From the NCBI GenBank assembly GCA_021776595.1, contig JAJFFP010000016.1, forward strand, positions 1 through 36,808: DNA of 36,808 nt, in the 5' to 3' direction. The notes under the pieces are model-generated. The model was not told where the DNA came from. It saw only the letters and a program-made list of their open reading frames with translations, and made no database searches. This stretch comes from Robiginitomaculum sp. Its GTDB lineage: Bacteria > Pseudomonadota > Alphaproteobacteria > Caulobacterales > Maricaulaceae. Shown piece after piece: positions 7,713 through 16,319 of the stretch; within the stretch, counting starts at the first letter, position 1, and each line of letters begins with the position of its first letter. Made by a program: the position numbers and the translations under genes.

Positions 7713-8581
7713 AAAAAGCGTTCTTTTATCCAGATCAAGAGCGATCTGGACAAGATCGCCGCCACGATGAACGGGGCCAGCAGTATCGCGCCCAGCCTTT
7801 CAAGTGCCGAGTGTGAAAACTTGTAAAAATAACGCACCAGCCCAATGGCCTTGTTCCAGTCAATCTTGAGGCGGCTGGCTTTGCTGGTCGATCCATAGTG
7901 CACCACGCGCGCGCCTGGCACAAAAATCACATCGCCGCCCCTTTTGCGCACACGACGGCAGATATCCAGATCTTCGACATGCAGGAAGTATCCTTCATCG
8001 AACCCGCCAAGCGCGATAAAGTCATTACGGCGAATGAGCATGCACGCGCCACTGATCGCATGAACGGCTATGGGGCAATCCGGCAATGGCTCGGCTTCCT
8101 GGTGCATATCCGCAAAAGCACGATGTGCAGGGGCAAAACGGCTAAGCCCGGTCATGCTAACCAGGGCCGACCAGGGGGTTAGTCGCCCCCGGCGCGAGCC
8201 GCGTTGCTCACTGCCATCCGGGTTTTGCAGCCTTGCGCCGACCACGGACCCATTTGGTGCTTTATCAAGCACTTCCTGCAATTGCTTGACAGCATTTTTC
8301 TGCAATAGCGCGTCAGGGTTCAAGAATAACAAATGTGTGCCCTTTGCCTGTTGCGCTCCGGCATTACAGGCTCTGGCAAAGCCGACATTGCCCTGCCCGC
8401 GTATTATTTTCATAGTCGGGTTTTTTTTGACCACTGCATCCATCCATGCACGCATGTCAGCAGTGTTTCCATTATCAACGAGGATCAACCCATCAATCAT
8501 GGCACTGCTCAGCACCTTTTTGATACATTCTTTGAGTGCCGGTCCGGTTTGATAGCTTACAATGATCGCGTTGATACTCAT
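7709..8581 (-). CDS. Glycosyltransferase family 2 (WbbL/rhamnosyltransferase-like)
   Basis: A 290-residue GT-A fold glycosyltransferase. It has the N-terminal I-I-V-S-Y nucleotide-binding strand, V-D-N-G-N, G-N-V-G-F-A-R-A-C-N (the hallmark of WbbL-like rhamnosyltransferases), the metal-binding N-P-D-A near position 94, and the acceptor-side G-G-F-D-E-G-Y-F-L-H-V-E-D-L-D motif. A hydrophobic stretch near the C-terminus (about 265-285) probably anchors it to the inner membrane. It overlaps the O-antigen ligase-like gene by four bases (ATGA), implying coupled expression and a shared role in building a cell-surface polysaccharide. The sugar donor is not readable. The stop overlaps the converging lyase gene. 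Confidence 0.88.
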   Translation of the reverse strand: MSINAIIVSYQTGPALKECIKKVLSSAMIDGLILVDNGNTADMRAWMDAVVKKNPTMKIIRGQGNVGFARACNAGAQQAKGTHLLFLNPDALLQKNAVKQLQEVLDKAPNGSVVGARLQNPDGSEQRGSRRGRLTPWSALVSMTGLSRFAPAHRAFADMHQEAEPLPDCPIAVHAISGACMLIRRNDFIALGGFDEGYFLHVEDLDICRRVRKRGGDVIFVPGARVVHYGSTSKASRLKIDWNKAIGLVRYFYKFSHSALERLGAILLAPFIVAAILSRSLLIWIKERFF

Positions 8582-9795
8582 ATGGTCGAGCCTGGTGGTT
8601 TAGAGGGGGCAATCAGCACCAGCAATCCGGCAACCCAGGCAATACTGGCCCAAGACCAGTCCTGCCAGGCCCCATAGGTAATGGAAAAAAATACCAGATA
8701 CACTCCCGCCGTGGCAGAAATGGCTGCACCTTGAACAGCGCTCAAATATCTTGCTGAGCCAATACGCAGTCCAAACAAAGCCAGCGCAATAGACAAGATC
8801 AACGCCCCGATCAGGCCGGTTTCCAGCCACACCTGCAAGCCCAGATTATGGGGGTGATTCACCAGATAGGGCAGCGAAAAACCCCGCAATTCAAAGTGAT
8901 CACCCGAAAAGGTTCGTGAGGCATCAAGACCCCAGCCCATTAGCGGGTGAACATTGATCAAACTGCCTGTATAGGGCCACATTTTAACCCGCCATTCCCA
9001 GGAAAGCGGCAGATCCATGCCATCCAGCGGTGCCGCAAAAACCGGCATGATCATGGGCGCCATCAGCAGCATGATTAAAAACCCAAGCGTGGCAATCAAG
9101 ATCGTGGAACGCGGCCAGCGATACCCTGCGGCAAACAAAATACACCCGCTCAACATGGCCAAAACGCCAGCAAAAAGGTGAAACCGCGCGGTAATAAAAA
9201 TCATCAGCAGAACCAGCAGGCCTGCCGCGATTTTGCCTTTTTGGCCATTGAGGTTTTGCATTAATAGCACCGCCAGTGCCGGTGTGGCCATAATGATGGC
9301 CGCAATCCCGCGGGTGGCATCTCGAAGCATGTTCTGCCGCTCTGCCCCTGCGGCAAAGAACCTGGAGACTATTCCGGTTGTCGCTTCCAGCAAATAAGGC
9401 AAAATCATCGCCAGCGCGCTGATCAACGCAATGACAATAACAATTTTCCTGCCCCGGCCCTTCAGCGTGACAATATCATAGACAAACAGCGGATAGACAA
9501 ACGCACCCAGCGCCAGAGTTAGCGCCTGGGTAGATGCCGGATAAGGCGACCATAACGTGCTGATCCACATCCAGGCGATAAAAATCAGCAATACCGAATG
9601 GGCAAGATCGAGCGGAAACAAGCGGCGTAAATCCCGCCAAGGGGGTAAAGCCAGAATGGCTGTAACGGCCACGGCAACGGAAACCCCCAGCGCCCCGGCC
9701 ATCACCGCCAGGGCGATCAGAATAAAGCCCAATGCCACCGCCAGCGGCCGCCGCCAGCCCTGATCTACTTCATCATCTGGCAGCATAGTGGCCAT
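8578..9795 (-). CDS. O-antigen ligase/polymerase family membrane protein
   Basis: A polytopic inner-membrane protein of 405 residues with roughly ten to twelve hydrophobic helices. A large periplasmic loop contains L-M-G-W-G-L-D and, at about 312, N-H-P-H-N-L-G-L-Q-V-W-L-E-T-G-L-I-G-A, the conserved histidine motif of the Wzy_C/WaaL superfamily. Members either ligate O-antigen to lipid A-core or polymerise or transfer other undecaprenyl-linked glycans, and the sequence does not decide which. The start lies one base after the thrS stop, and the end overlaps the glycosyltransferase start. Together these two genes form a surface-polysaccharide pair carried behind thrS. Confidence 0.85.
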   Translation of the reverse strand: MATMLPDDEVDQGWRRPLAVALGFILIALAVMAGALGVSVAVAVTAILALPPWRDLRRLFPLDLAHSVLLIFIAWMWISTLWSPYPASTQALTLALGAFVYPLFVYDIVTLKGRGRKIVIVIALISALAMILPYLLEATTGIVSRFFAAGAERQNMLRDATRGIAAIIMATPALAVLLMQNLNGQKGKIAAGLLVLLMIFITARFHLFAGVLAMLSGCILFAAGYRWPRSTILIATLGFLIMLLMAPMIMPVFAAPLDGMDLPLSWEWRVKMWPYTGSLINVHPLMGWGLDASRTFSGDHFELRGFSLPYLVNHPHNLGLQVWLETGLIGALILSIALALFGLRIGSARYLSAVQGAAISATAGVYLVFFSITYGAWQDWSWASIAWVAGLLVLIAPSKPPGSTI

Positions 9796-9796
9796 T

Positions 9797-11731
9797 TCAG
9801 GCGGTTTTCATATCCGGCGGCGCGGCGCGTTTGGTCAAATCGGCAACCACCTCATCAAGACTTAACACCTGCTGGTGCTTGTTGCCTGCACCTAAAAAAC
9901 GCAAGGCCAGCGTGCGCTCCTCTGCCTCACGATTCCCGGCCACAGCAATCACAGGCACTTTGGCATGGCTATGCTCGCGCACCTTGTAATTGATCTTTTC
10001 ATTTCGAAGGTCGGTTTTTACCCTAAGGCCAGCGGCGCGTAATATTTCTGCCGCTTCACGGGCATAGTCATCGGTGTCCGAAGTGATCGTCGTGACCACC
10101 ACCTGCACCGGTGCCAGCCAGAGCGGCAGATTGCCCGCATGGTGTTCCAGCAAAATACCGATAAAGCGCTCGAATGAGCCCAATATGGCCCGGTGCAACA
10201 TGACCGGACGGTGTTTTTCGCCGTCTTCGCCCACATAAGAGGCATTCAGGCGTTCGGGCAGATTAAAGTCCGCCTGTATCGTGCCGGTTTGCCATTCACG
10301 GCCAATGGCATCTTTAAGCGCAAAATCCAGCTTGGGTCCGTAAAACGCCCCATCACCTGGATTATAAACCACTTCCAGCCCGGTGGCATCGGCAGCCGCT
10401 TTTAATGCCGCCTCGGCCTTGTCCCAGACCTCGTCAGAACCCACACGCATTTCAGGACGATCTGCAAAACGCACCTCGACCTCGGTAAAGCCAAAGTCCG
10501 CATAGACCGATTGCAGCAAGGTGCAGAAGGCTTTGACCTCCTCGGTGATCTGGTCCTCGCGGCAGAAAATATGTGCATCATCCTGGGTAAAGGCGCGCAC
10601 CCGCATCAGACCATGCAAGGCACCCGATGGCTCATAGCGATGGCAGGAGCCAAATTCGGCCAGACGCAAAGGCAGGTCACGATAAGACTTTTGTCCGTGA
10701 TTAAATACCTGCACATGACAGGGGCAATTCATGGGCTTGACCGCCAGCACTTTGTCTTCCTGATCAATGGAGGAGATAAACATGTGCTCGCGATATTTTT
10801 CCCAATGGCCCGATTGTTCCCAGAACTTGCGGTCCATGAGTTGCGGCGTGTTTATTTCCTCATAGCCACCCTCGATTTGCCGGCGACGCATATAATCCTG
10901 CACCGCACGATAGAGCGTCCAGCCATCCGGGTGCCAGAACACCTGCCCTTGTGCCTCTTCCTGAAAGTGAAACAGGTTCAGCGCATTGCCAAGTCGGCGA
11001 TGATCGCGCTTTTCTGCTTCTTCCAGTCGCGTCAGATAACTGCGCAATTCTTTTGGGTTGGTCCAGGCGGTGCCGTAAATACGTTGTAATTGGGCACGTG
11101 ATGAATCACCTCGCCAATATGCCCCTGCCAGTTTCATCAGCTTGAACGCCTTGGGTATTTTACCCGTAGAAGGCAAATGTGGCCCCTTGCACAAATCCAC
11201 CCAATTACCCTGACGATAAAGGGTTATCACTTCGTCTTCGGGCAGGTCAGAGATCAGCTCGGCCTTATAGGTTTCGCCTTTTTCCTCGAACATTTTAATT
11301 GCGTCATTGCGGTCCCACACTTCGCGCTCTATGGGTTCATCACGGGCAATAATCTGCGCCATTCTGGCTTCGATCTTCTCAAAATCCTCAGTGGAAAACG
11401 GCTCGTCGCGGGCAAAGTCATAATAAAAGCCATCTTCAATGATTGGCCCGATAGTTACCTGTGTGCCCGCAAACAGCTCCTGCACAGCCTCGGCCAGCAC
11501 ATGCGCCGTATCATGGCGTATCAGCTCCAGCCCTTCGGGGTCACGCGCCGTAATGATGCGGATTTTACCATCATGCTCAATTTCACGTTTCAGGTCACGC
11601 AATTCATCATCAAGGGCGATCGCAAAGGCCTGTTTGGCCAAACCCGGTGAAATACCCATAGCCACATCAAGGCCGTTAACACCCTTTTCAAACTGACGGT
11701 GCGAACCGTCGGGAAATTCCAGATCAATCAT
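9797..11731 (-). CDS. thrS: Threonyl-tRNA synthetase
   Basis: Class II synthetase that charges tRNA-Thr and edits mischarged Ser-tRNA. The 644 residues show an N-terminal TGS domain (1-60) and an editing domain with H-D-T-A-H at about 73-77. The catalytic core has motif 2 ([16 protein letters not shown]-x-R), the zinc cysteine in M-N-C-P-C-H, and motif 3 ([11 protein letters not shown]). The C-terminal anticodon-binding domain ends in a short Lys/Arg-rich tail. The length is typical. It lies between yidD (12 bases upstream) and the O-antigen ligase gene (one base downstream), so it is probably transcribed from the yidD promoter. No T-box or other leader was seen. Confidence 0.98.
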   Translation of the reverse strand: MIDLEFPDGSHRQFEKGVNGLDVAMGISPGLAKQAFAIALDDELRDLKREIEHDGKIRIITARDPEGLELIRHDTAHVLAEAVQELFAGTQVTIGPIIEDGFYYDFARDEPFSTEDFEKIEARMAQIIARDEPIEREVWDRNDAIKMFEEKGETYKAELISDLPEDEVITLYRQGNWVDLCKGPHLPSTGKIPKAFKLMKLAGAYWRGDSSRAQLQRIYGTAWTNPKELRSYLTRLEEAEKRDHRRLGNALNLFHFQEEAQGQVFWHPDGWTLYRAVQDYMRRRQIEGGYEEINTPQLMDRKFWEQSGHWEKYREHMFISSIDQEDKVLAVKPMNCPCHVQVFNHGQKSYRDLPLRLAEFGSCHRYEPSGALHGLMRVRAFTQDDAHIFCREDQITEEVKAFCTLLQSVYADFGFTEVEVRFADRPEMRVGSDEVWDKAEAALKAAADATGLEVVYNPGDGAFYGPKLDFALKDAIGREWQTGTIQADFNLPERLNASYVGEDGEKHRPVMLHRAILGSFERFIGILLEHHAGNLPLWLAPVQVVVTTITSDTDDYAREAAEILRAAGLRVKTDLRNEKINYKVREHSHAKVPVIAVAGNREAEERTLALRFLGAGNKHQQVLSLDEVVADLTKRAAPPDMKTA

Positions 11732-11743
11732 GCTTCTTCGCTC

Positions 11744-12091
11744 TTATGGCTTGCGTTCATCATGGGTCTTATCCGCCGTATGTGCCTTTGGCAAAGGCCG
11801 CTCACGCCAGGACCAGTCCCCCAGCCTGCTTATGACCCAAAACGGCACTTTGTCCAATACTTGTGGCACCGGATCAAAGCCGTGCGAGCCAAATGGATGA
11901 CATCGTAGCAGCCGCGATAGTGTTAGCCAGCCGCCCCGCCAGGCCCCGTGGAGGCGAATCGCCTCAATGCCATAGGTTGAACAGGTCGGCTCGTGCCGGC
12001 ACCTCACCCCCATGGCGGCAAAGGCGGGGCTTAGCGTTACCTTGTAAAGGCGCAGCAGGGTAATCATGGCAAGAGAGGGCAGGCGTAACAT
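11744..12091 (-). CDS. yidD: Membrane protein insertion efficiency factor YidD
   Basis: A small membrane-associated protein that assists YidC-dependent insertion of inner-membrane proteins. The 115 residues carry the signature: an amphipathic N-terminal helix (L-L-R-L-Y-K-V-T-L-S-P), C-R-H-E-P-T-C-S-T-Y-G with the paired cysteines, and R-C-H-P-F-G-S-H-G-F-D-P-V-P. The C-terminus is longer than the core family and basic. I chose ATG 12091; a GTG directly before it (12094) is possible. The promoter candidate at 12116-12144 would give a leader of about 18 bases and agrees with this start. Unusually, the gene precedes thrS rather than sitting with rpmH, rnpA and yidC. Confidence 0.92.
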   Translation of the reverse strand: MLRLPSLAMITLLRLYKVTLSPAFAAMGVRCRHEPTCSTYGIEAIRLHGAWRGGWLTLSRLLRCHPFGSHGFDPVPQVLDKVPFWVISRLGDWSWRERPLPKAHTADKTHDERKP

Positions 12092-12115
12092 CACAGGCTT
12101 TCATCAGTGAACCTG

Positions 12116-12144
12116 CTTTTACTTCGCCTTTGTGCGCAATTCAA
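12116..12144 (-). promoter_or_regulatory. Candidate sigma-70 promoter of the yidD-thrS operon
   Basis: On the minus strand TTGAAT (plus 12139-12144) and TAAAAG (plus 12116-12121) are separated by exactly 17 bases, each matching consensus at four of six positions. The -35 lies inside a GCAATT-CA-AATTGC inverted repeat (12136-12149), which could be an operator. Transcription would begin near 12109. Confidence 0.45.
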
Positions 12145-12205
12145 ATTGCAAGATCATATCAGCACTGAACCCTTACGGGCAGAAACAAGTTTTATCCCCG
12201 CTTCC

Positions 12206-12309
12206 ATTAGGGTCATTAAGGGTCAATAAGGGTTGTTTATGGGTCCATAAAAGCGCGTTTTGGGTCAATTAAGGGGTATTTATGGGACACCATGAGGGTC
12301 AGCAAGGGG
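12206..12309. repeat. Helically phased GGG repeats
   Basis: Degenerate units of the type TTAAGGGTCA repeat across about 100 bases. GGG runs begin at 12210, 12220, 12230, 12241, 12262, 12273, 12284, 12296 and 12306, so the steps are 10, 10, 11, 21 (one unit degenerate), 11, 11, 12 and 10. This is close to one helical turn, placing every GGG on the same face of the DNA. The units lie upstream of the yidD promoter. I recognise no known binding-site consensus. Confidence 0.6.
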
Positions 12310-12317
12310 TTGTGAGT

Positions 12318-12353
12318 GTCCCTTGATGTGTCCCTTGATGTGTTCCTTGAGGT
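12318..12353. repeat. Three tandem 12-base repeats
   Basis: TGTCCCTTGATG occurs twice in direct succession (12318-12329, 12330-12341), followed by a variant TGTTCCTTGAGG (12342-12353). The CCCTTGA core is the complement-like counterpart of the preceding TNAAGGG units, so the two repeat blocks form a loosely inverted pair. Confidence 0.75.
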
Positions 12354-12378
12354 CTATGCTCAGGATAACATATTCTGG

Positions 12379-12456
12379 TGTCATCCCGGACCTGACCCGG
12401 GATCCAAAGTGAATATCCATAGGCCCTATAGACCCCGGACTAAATCCGGGATGACA
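12379..12456. repeat. GTCATCCCGG-type palindromic repeat, best copy
   Basis: The 78-base element starts TGTCATCCCGG and ends CCGGGATGACA, a perfect terminal inverted repeat. Each half holds its own small hairpin (CCCGGACCTGACCCGGG on the left, CCCCGGACTAAATCCGGG on the right). It is the same family as the element at 4934-5003. Confidence 0.8.
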
Positions 12457-12536
12457 CGAATGTGTATTTGGGTGGGGGATTGCCGAAACTTATCCAACGC
12501 TGGCGCTGTCGGGGTATATTACCGGCAATTTGCACT

Positions 12537-12663
12537 CCATGTTTCGAGGGCGCTGTGCGCCGCCTCAACATGAGGTTGTTATAATACTTTCTATGGCCTT
12601 ATCCTGAGGATCAGGTCCGGGACAGGCTCTGAGGGGTTGCGTAGCAATCGTCTCGAAGGATGG
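12537..12663. repeat. Palindromic dispersed element, copy 2
   Basis: This 127-base relative of the element at 2675-2790 has ends CCATGTTTCGAGG and TCTCGAAGGATGG and the inner hairpin GGCGC-TGT-GCGCC. An extra segment (GATCAGGTCCGGGACAGG) in the middle differs from copy 1. Confidence 0.65.
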
Positions 12664-12695
12664 AGAAACGCAAACTTATTCATCATTCGACAAGC

Positions 12696-13178
12696 CTAGA
12701 GCCAGCGGCGCACGGTTTTGCAATAAGCAAGATAAGCATCGCCAAAACGTGCGGTGAGGTAGCGCTCCTCGGCGGCGATCACCATACGATCAATAATCAA
12801 TGCACCAAAGGGAATGAGAATCAGCGCCATGGTCAGACCCAGTGCCAGACACAGGCCGGTGACCAGAAGCAACATGCCCGCATACATGGGATTGCGGGAA
12901 ATTTTATATGGCCCTTGCGCAATCAGGGCGTTGTCCCCCTGCCAGGGCAGGGCCGAGGTTTTTGCCCGCCGGAAAAGGGCCAGCGTCCATAGCTCCAGCG
13001 CAAAACCGGCAAGCGCCAGGATATAGCCCGTCATTTCAATCCAGAAAGGAGCTTCAAAGCGCAAGGCGGGATATGCCTTTGCCAAAAACCAGCCGCCAAA
13101 GCCGATCAACGCAAACAATAAGGGCGGCGGGAAAACCACGCCCGGCGATTTTGGTGCTGGTGCGTTTTCTTTTTTCAT
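12696..13178 (-). CDS. Isoprenylcysteine carboxyl methyltransferase-like membrane protein
   Basis: A 160-residue integral membrane protein with about four hydrophobic segments and the C-terminal ICMT/PEMT-family motif: G-P-Y-K-I-S-R-N-P-M-Y-A-G-M-L-L, then E-E-R-Y-L-x-x-x-F-G-x-x-Y-x-x-Y (the S-adenosylmethionine and active-site region). Bacterial members are mostly uncharacterised; some methylate phospholipids, isoprenoid-like groups or peptides at the membrane. The N-terminus is proline-rich (about 1-20). The ATG overlaps the upstream ABC gene's stop (TGATG), so it is translated with it. Substrate unknown. Confidence 0.8.
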   Translation of the reverse strand: MKKENAPAPKSPGVVFPPPLLFALIGFGGWFLAKAYPALRFEAPFWIEMTGYILALAGFALELWTLALFRRAKTSALPWQGDNALIAQGPYKISRNPMYAGMLLLVTGLCLALGLTMALILIPFGALIIDRMVIAAEERYLTARFGDAYLAYCKTVRRWL

Positions 13179-15025
13179 CAGAGCAACAAGCCTTTTGAGG
13201 TATCACACGGGTCATGCTCAGCCACAAAATGCCGGGGCGTTACCTCGATCAATTTGGGGCGGTATTGCTCTGCTTCAGGGTCATCAATGGCCTTTGAACG
13301 TAAAAAATGCAAAGCCGCGCGGCTATCCAGCGGCGAGGGCAGATCACCCTCCAGCACGATGCGTTTTCGCGCCCGTTCGGCCTTGGGGTCCGGCAGGGGC
13401 ACAGCGCTGATCAGGGCTTTGGTATAGGGATGGCGCGCATCTTCATAAATATCTGTGCGATCGGCAATTTCCACAACACGGCCCATATAAAGCACCATCA
13501 CCCGGTGGGAAATCTCGCGCACCACGGCCAGATCATGGCTGATGAAAATCATCGCCAGGTCGGCGGATTTTTGCAGCTCGATCAGCAGGTCAATAATTTG
13601 CGCCTGCACGGAAACATCAAGGGCAGAAACCGCCTCATCGCAAATGACCAGTTTGGGGTTCAAAATCATCGCGCGGGCAATGCCGACACGTTGGTTCTGA
13701 CCACCGGACAGCTCGTGCGGATAACGGTTGATCATCGCCGGATTAAGGTCCACCCGCGCCATGATATCGCGCACTTCTTTATTCCGGGCATTGTGATCCA
13801 TATCCGGGCGGAAAGTTTTTAATGGCTCGGCAATGGACTGGCTAATGGTCATGCGTGGATCAAGAGAGGCCAAAGGGTCCTGAAACACAATCTGCAGATC
13901 TTTTCGCTCTTGGCGCAAGGCTTCTTTTTGCGCCTCCAGCAGGTTGGTGCCCATCCAGCATACCAGCCCTTCCTGGGCCGGTACCAGACGCAGGACGGCG
14001 CGGGCTAAAGTGGATTTGCCGCAACCGGATTCGCCTACAATGCCCAGGGTCTCGCTGCTATGCAGATCAAAGCTCACCCCGTCAACGGCGCGCAGGGGCC
14101 GGGTTTTGGAGAAAATACCGCCGCCAATACGCACCGGGAAATGCACTTTGATGTCCTGCACTTTTAATAATGGCGTTGCCTTGGCATTGGGCTTGAATGG
14201 CGCCAGAGCCGCATGGCCGGGACGGTCAGGCCGGTCCAGCCGGGGCATGGCATCCAGCAATAGCTGCGTGTACTCGCTTTTGGGGTGATAAAAAATATCA
14301 TCAACCGGACCGTCTTCGACATAAATGCCCTTTTCCATGACATAGATATGATCGCACATGCGCGCCACCACACCCATATCATGGGTGATCAGCGCAATCG
14401 CGGCACCGATATCGTCTTTAAGGTCATTCATCAGGTCCAGAACCTGGGCCTGCACGGTCACATCCAGCGCCGTGGTTGGCTCATCCGCGATCAGCAATTC
14501 TGGTTCGCACAGCATGGCCATGGCGATCATCACCCGCTGGCGCATGCCGCCGGATAGCTCATACGGATATTGATCCAGCCGCCGGGCCGCTTCGGGGATG
14601 CGCACCCGGTCCAGCCAGCCAAGACATCGCTTTTTTGCTTCCTCGCCGCGAAGGTTCTCATGAATGGCCAGCACTTCGGCCATTTGCGCACCGATTTTCA
14701 TGTGCGGCGTGAGCGAGGTCAGCGGGTCCTGAAAAATCATGCTCATGCGGGCACCGCGCACACTATTGAGAATTTTGGGCGGGGTATTCAAAATATTCTT
14801 GCCGCAAAAACGGATCGCGCCGGTGGCTTTGCCATTACTGGCAAGAAGGCCCATGGCGGCCAGAAAAGTCTGGCTTTTCCCGGAACCGGATTCGCCGACC
14901 ACCCCCACGCATTGACCGGGTTTAATACTTAAACTGATCCCCTTTACGGCGTGAACCTCACCATCCGAAGTATCAAAGCGAATATGAAGATCGCGCACAT
15001 CAAAAACGGGGGAAGTTTCTGCCAT
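13178..15025 (-). CDS. Peptide-type ABC transporter, double ATP-binding protein (GsiA/YejF-like)
   Basis: A 615-residue fusion of two ATPase subunits of the oligopeptide/dipeptide importer type. The first half has Walker A GESGSGKS at 44-51, signature LSGGMRQRV and Walker B LLIADEPTTALD. The second has GESGCGKST, LSGGQNQRV and VICDEAVSALD. Each half is followed by the short oligopeptide-ABC C-terminal region (D-D-I-F-Y-H-P-K-S-E-Y-T; Y-E-D-A-R-H-P-Y-T-K-A-L). The start at ATG 15025 is chosen over a longer opening (15085) because AAGGG lies six bases upstream. The second Walker B reads DEA instead of DEP, a common variant. No permease or binding-protein gene is in the window, so its partners must be encoded elsewhere. 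Confidence 0.92.
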   Translation of the reverse strand: MAETSPVFDVRDLHIRFDTSDGEVHAVKGISLSIKPGQCVGVVGESGSGKSQTFLAAMGLLASNGKATGAIRFCGKNILNTPPKILNSVRGARMSMIFQDPLTSLTPHMKIGAQMAEVLAIHENLRGEEAKKRCLGWLDRVRIPEAARRLDQYPYELSGGMRQRVMIAMAMLCEPELLIADEPTTALDVTVQAQVLDLMNDLKDDIGAAIALITHDMGVVARMCDHIYVMEKGIYVEDGPVDDIFYHPKSEYTQLLLDAMPRLDRPDRPGHAALAPFKPNAKATPLLKVQDIKVHFPVRIGGGIFSKTRPLRAVDGVSFDLHSSETLGIVGESGCGKSTLARAVLRLVPAQEGLVCWMGTNLLEAQKEALRQERKDLQIVFQDPLASLDPRMTISQSIAEPLKTFRPDMDHNARNKEVRDIMARVDLNPAMINRYPHELSGGQNQRVGIARAMILNPKLVICDEAVSALDVSVQAQIIDLLIELQKSADLAMIFISHDLAVVREISHRVMVLYMGRVVEIADRTDIYEDARHPYTKALISAVPLPDPKAERARKRIVLEGDLPSPLDSRAALHFLRSKAIDDPEAEQYRPKLIEVTPRHFVAEHDPCDTSKGLLL

Positions 15026-15149
15026 AATATACCCTTTTACCTGACCCGGATCGTCAGAAAGCCTAACCCGAACCGCATAAAGCAAATACTAACGTGTCAG
15101 CGCACACTGTCCAATCACCGGATGCACCTATGGGTAAGGCCGGCGCAGT

Positions 15150-16292
15150 TTATGCACCCTTATCGGGCAGATCAGCGGCGGTTTCCAGGACCAGATGGTC
15201 AACCACGCTTTTCAGGGCTTCCTCCTCACTGGCTCCCGCTTGCAGCGCCTCCTCATAGACGGCCAGTTGCTGGCTGGCCGAAGAACCACGCTCAATGATT
15301 TTACGCGCGTGATGCACCTCGTTTACGCAATCAAGGGCAATGGCGTCTTCTTCGATGATATCCAGTATTTCCTCTAGCAAAGTGGCAAAGGGCGTTTGCG
15401 CGCCCTTGCCCAGATCCACCAGTCGGCCACCCACCCCAAAGCGCGAGGCCAGCCAGCGATTTTCCTGCACCAGCAGGCGCGGATAGACCCGCCATTTCAT
15501 ATTCGCACGGCGCAGGCGTGATAACATGCGCAACAAACAGATATAGATCGAGGCGATACACAAGGCATCTTCCATACGCGGGCAAATGTCGGATATGCGC
15601 ATTTCCAGTGTGGGGAAACGGGCCGAGGGGCGCAAATCCCACCAGATTTTGGATGAATCCTCAATCACGCCCGCCATAATCAGGCGATTGCACAGGCGCT
15701 CATATTCACCCCAGCTTTCAAACCGGTCAGGTATGCCATTGCGCGGCATGCCGTCCCAAACCGTGGTGCGATAGGACATCATGCCCATTTTGTGTCCGCC
15801 CCAGAATGGTGATGAGGTGGAAAGCGCCAATAAATGCGGCAGGAAATAACGCATCTGGTTCATCAGATCGATACGCATATCCGGGTCTTCAATCCCCGCA
15901 TGCACGTGCATGCCGCAAATCAGCATGCGGCGGATCACCCCTTGCATATCCGCATCCAGCTTTTCATAGCGCGGCGCATCGGTATGGCGCTGGCCATGCC
16001 AATTGGCAAAAGGATGCGTGGAAGCGGCCATCAGGTCCAGCCCGTGCTGGCGGGCGACGCGCTTGATGCAGGAGCGCATGGCCACCAGATGGCGGCGGGC
16101 CTCGGTAATGGTTTCACAAACCGGGGTGGCAATTTCGATCTGGCATTTAAGAAACTCCGGGGTAACGCTATCGCCAAGCTCTGCCTTGCAGGCTTCCATC
16201 AAGGCCGGCGGCGGGTCGGTGGCAAGGTTACCCGTTTCCTGATCAACAATGAGGTATTCCTCCTCAATGCCCAAGGTCAAAATCGGTATCAT
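15150..16292 (-). CDS. Carboxylate-amine ligase, GCS2 family (YbdK-like)
   Basis: ATP-dependent ligase of the glutamate-cysteine ligase 2 family, 380 residues. It starts with the diagnostic T-L-G-I-E-E-E-Y-L-I-V, where the glutamates bind metal. It also has C-G-M-H-V-H-A-G-I-E-D at about 125-136, W-W-D-L-R-P-S-A-R-F-P-T-L-E-M-R-I near 216-232, and Q-E-N-R-W-L-A-S-R-F-G later. Some members make gamma-glutamylcysteine weakly, others ligate different carboxylates and amines; the actual substrates cannot be told. It lies 27 bases after the N-formylglutamate amidohydrolase gene. The pairing of these two families recurs in alphaproteobacteria in my recollection, suggesting a linked glutamyl or amide metabolism. 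Confidence 0.9.
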   Translation of the reverse strand: MIPILTLGIEEEYLIVDQETGNLATDPPPALMEACKAELGDSVTPEFLKCQIEIATPVCETITEARRHLVAMRSCIKRVARQHGLDLMAASTHPFANWHGQRHTDAPRYEKLDADMQGVIRRMLICGMHVHAGIEDPDMRIDLMNQMRYFLPHLLALSTSSPFWGGHKMGMMSYRTTVWDGMPRNGIPDRFESWGEYERLCNRLIMAGVIEDSSKIWWDLRPSARFPTLEMRISDICPRMEDALCIASIYICLLRMLSRLRRANMKWRVYPRLLVQENRWLASRFGVGGRLVDLGKGAQTPFATLLEEILDIIEEDAIALDCVNEVHHARKIIERGSSASQQLAVYEEALQAGASEEEALKSVVDHLVLETAADLPDKGA

Positions 16293-16319
16293 GACACACC
16301 CCCAAATTTAGCTTCGTCT

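Larger units (their letters stand above)
12092..12695. other. 600-base non-coding region made of repeats
   Basis: Between yidD and the methyltransferase gene no credible gene is found. In order the region contains the yidD promoter candidate, the phased GGG block, the 12-base tandem repeats, and one copy each of the two dispersed palindromic families. The open frame at 12316-12573 is made of these repeats and is not believed. Confidence 0.6.

Noticed and set aside
10511-11089. 192-codon plus-strand frame opposite thrS
   Set aside because: It lies wholly inside thrS in antisense, has no plausible start signal and matches no family.
11732-11743. T-box or leader control of thrS
   Set aside because: The gap to yidD is only 12 bases and holds no room for such a leader; T-boxes are not expected in this class.
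12181-12310. Replication origin suggested by TTATCCCC near phased repeats and yidD
   Set aside because: TTATCCCC is only one partial DnaA-box match, the GGG units do not resemble DnaA boxes, there is no AT-rich unwinding region, and dnaA, hemE, rpmH and parAB are absent.
12316-12573. 85-codon frame starting in the 12-base repeats
   Set aside because: It starts with GTG inside the tandem repeat (S-L-D-V-S-L-D-V) and runs through the GTCATCCCGG element, so its codons come from repeats.
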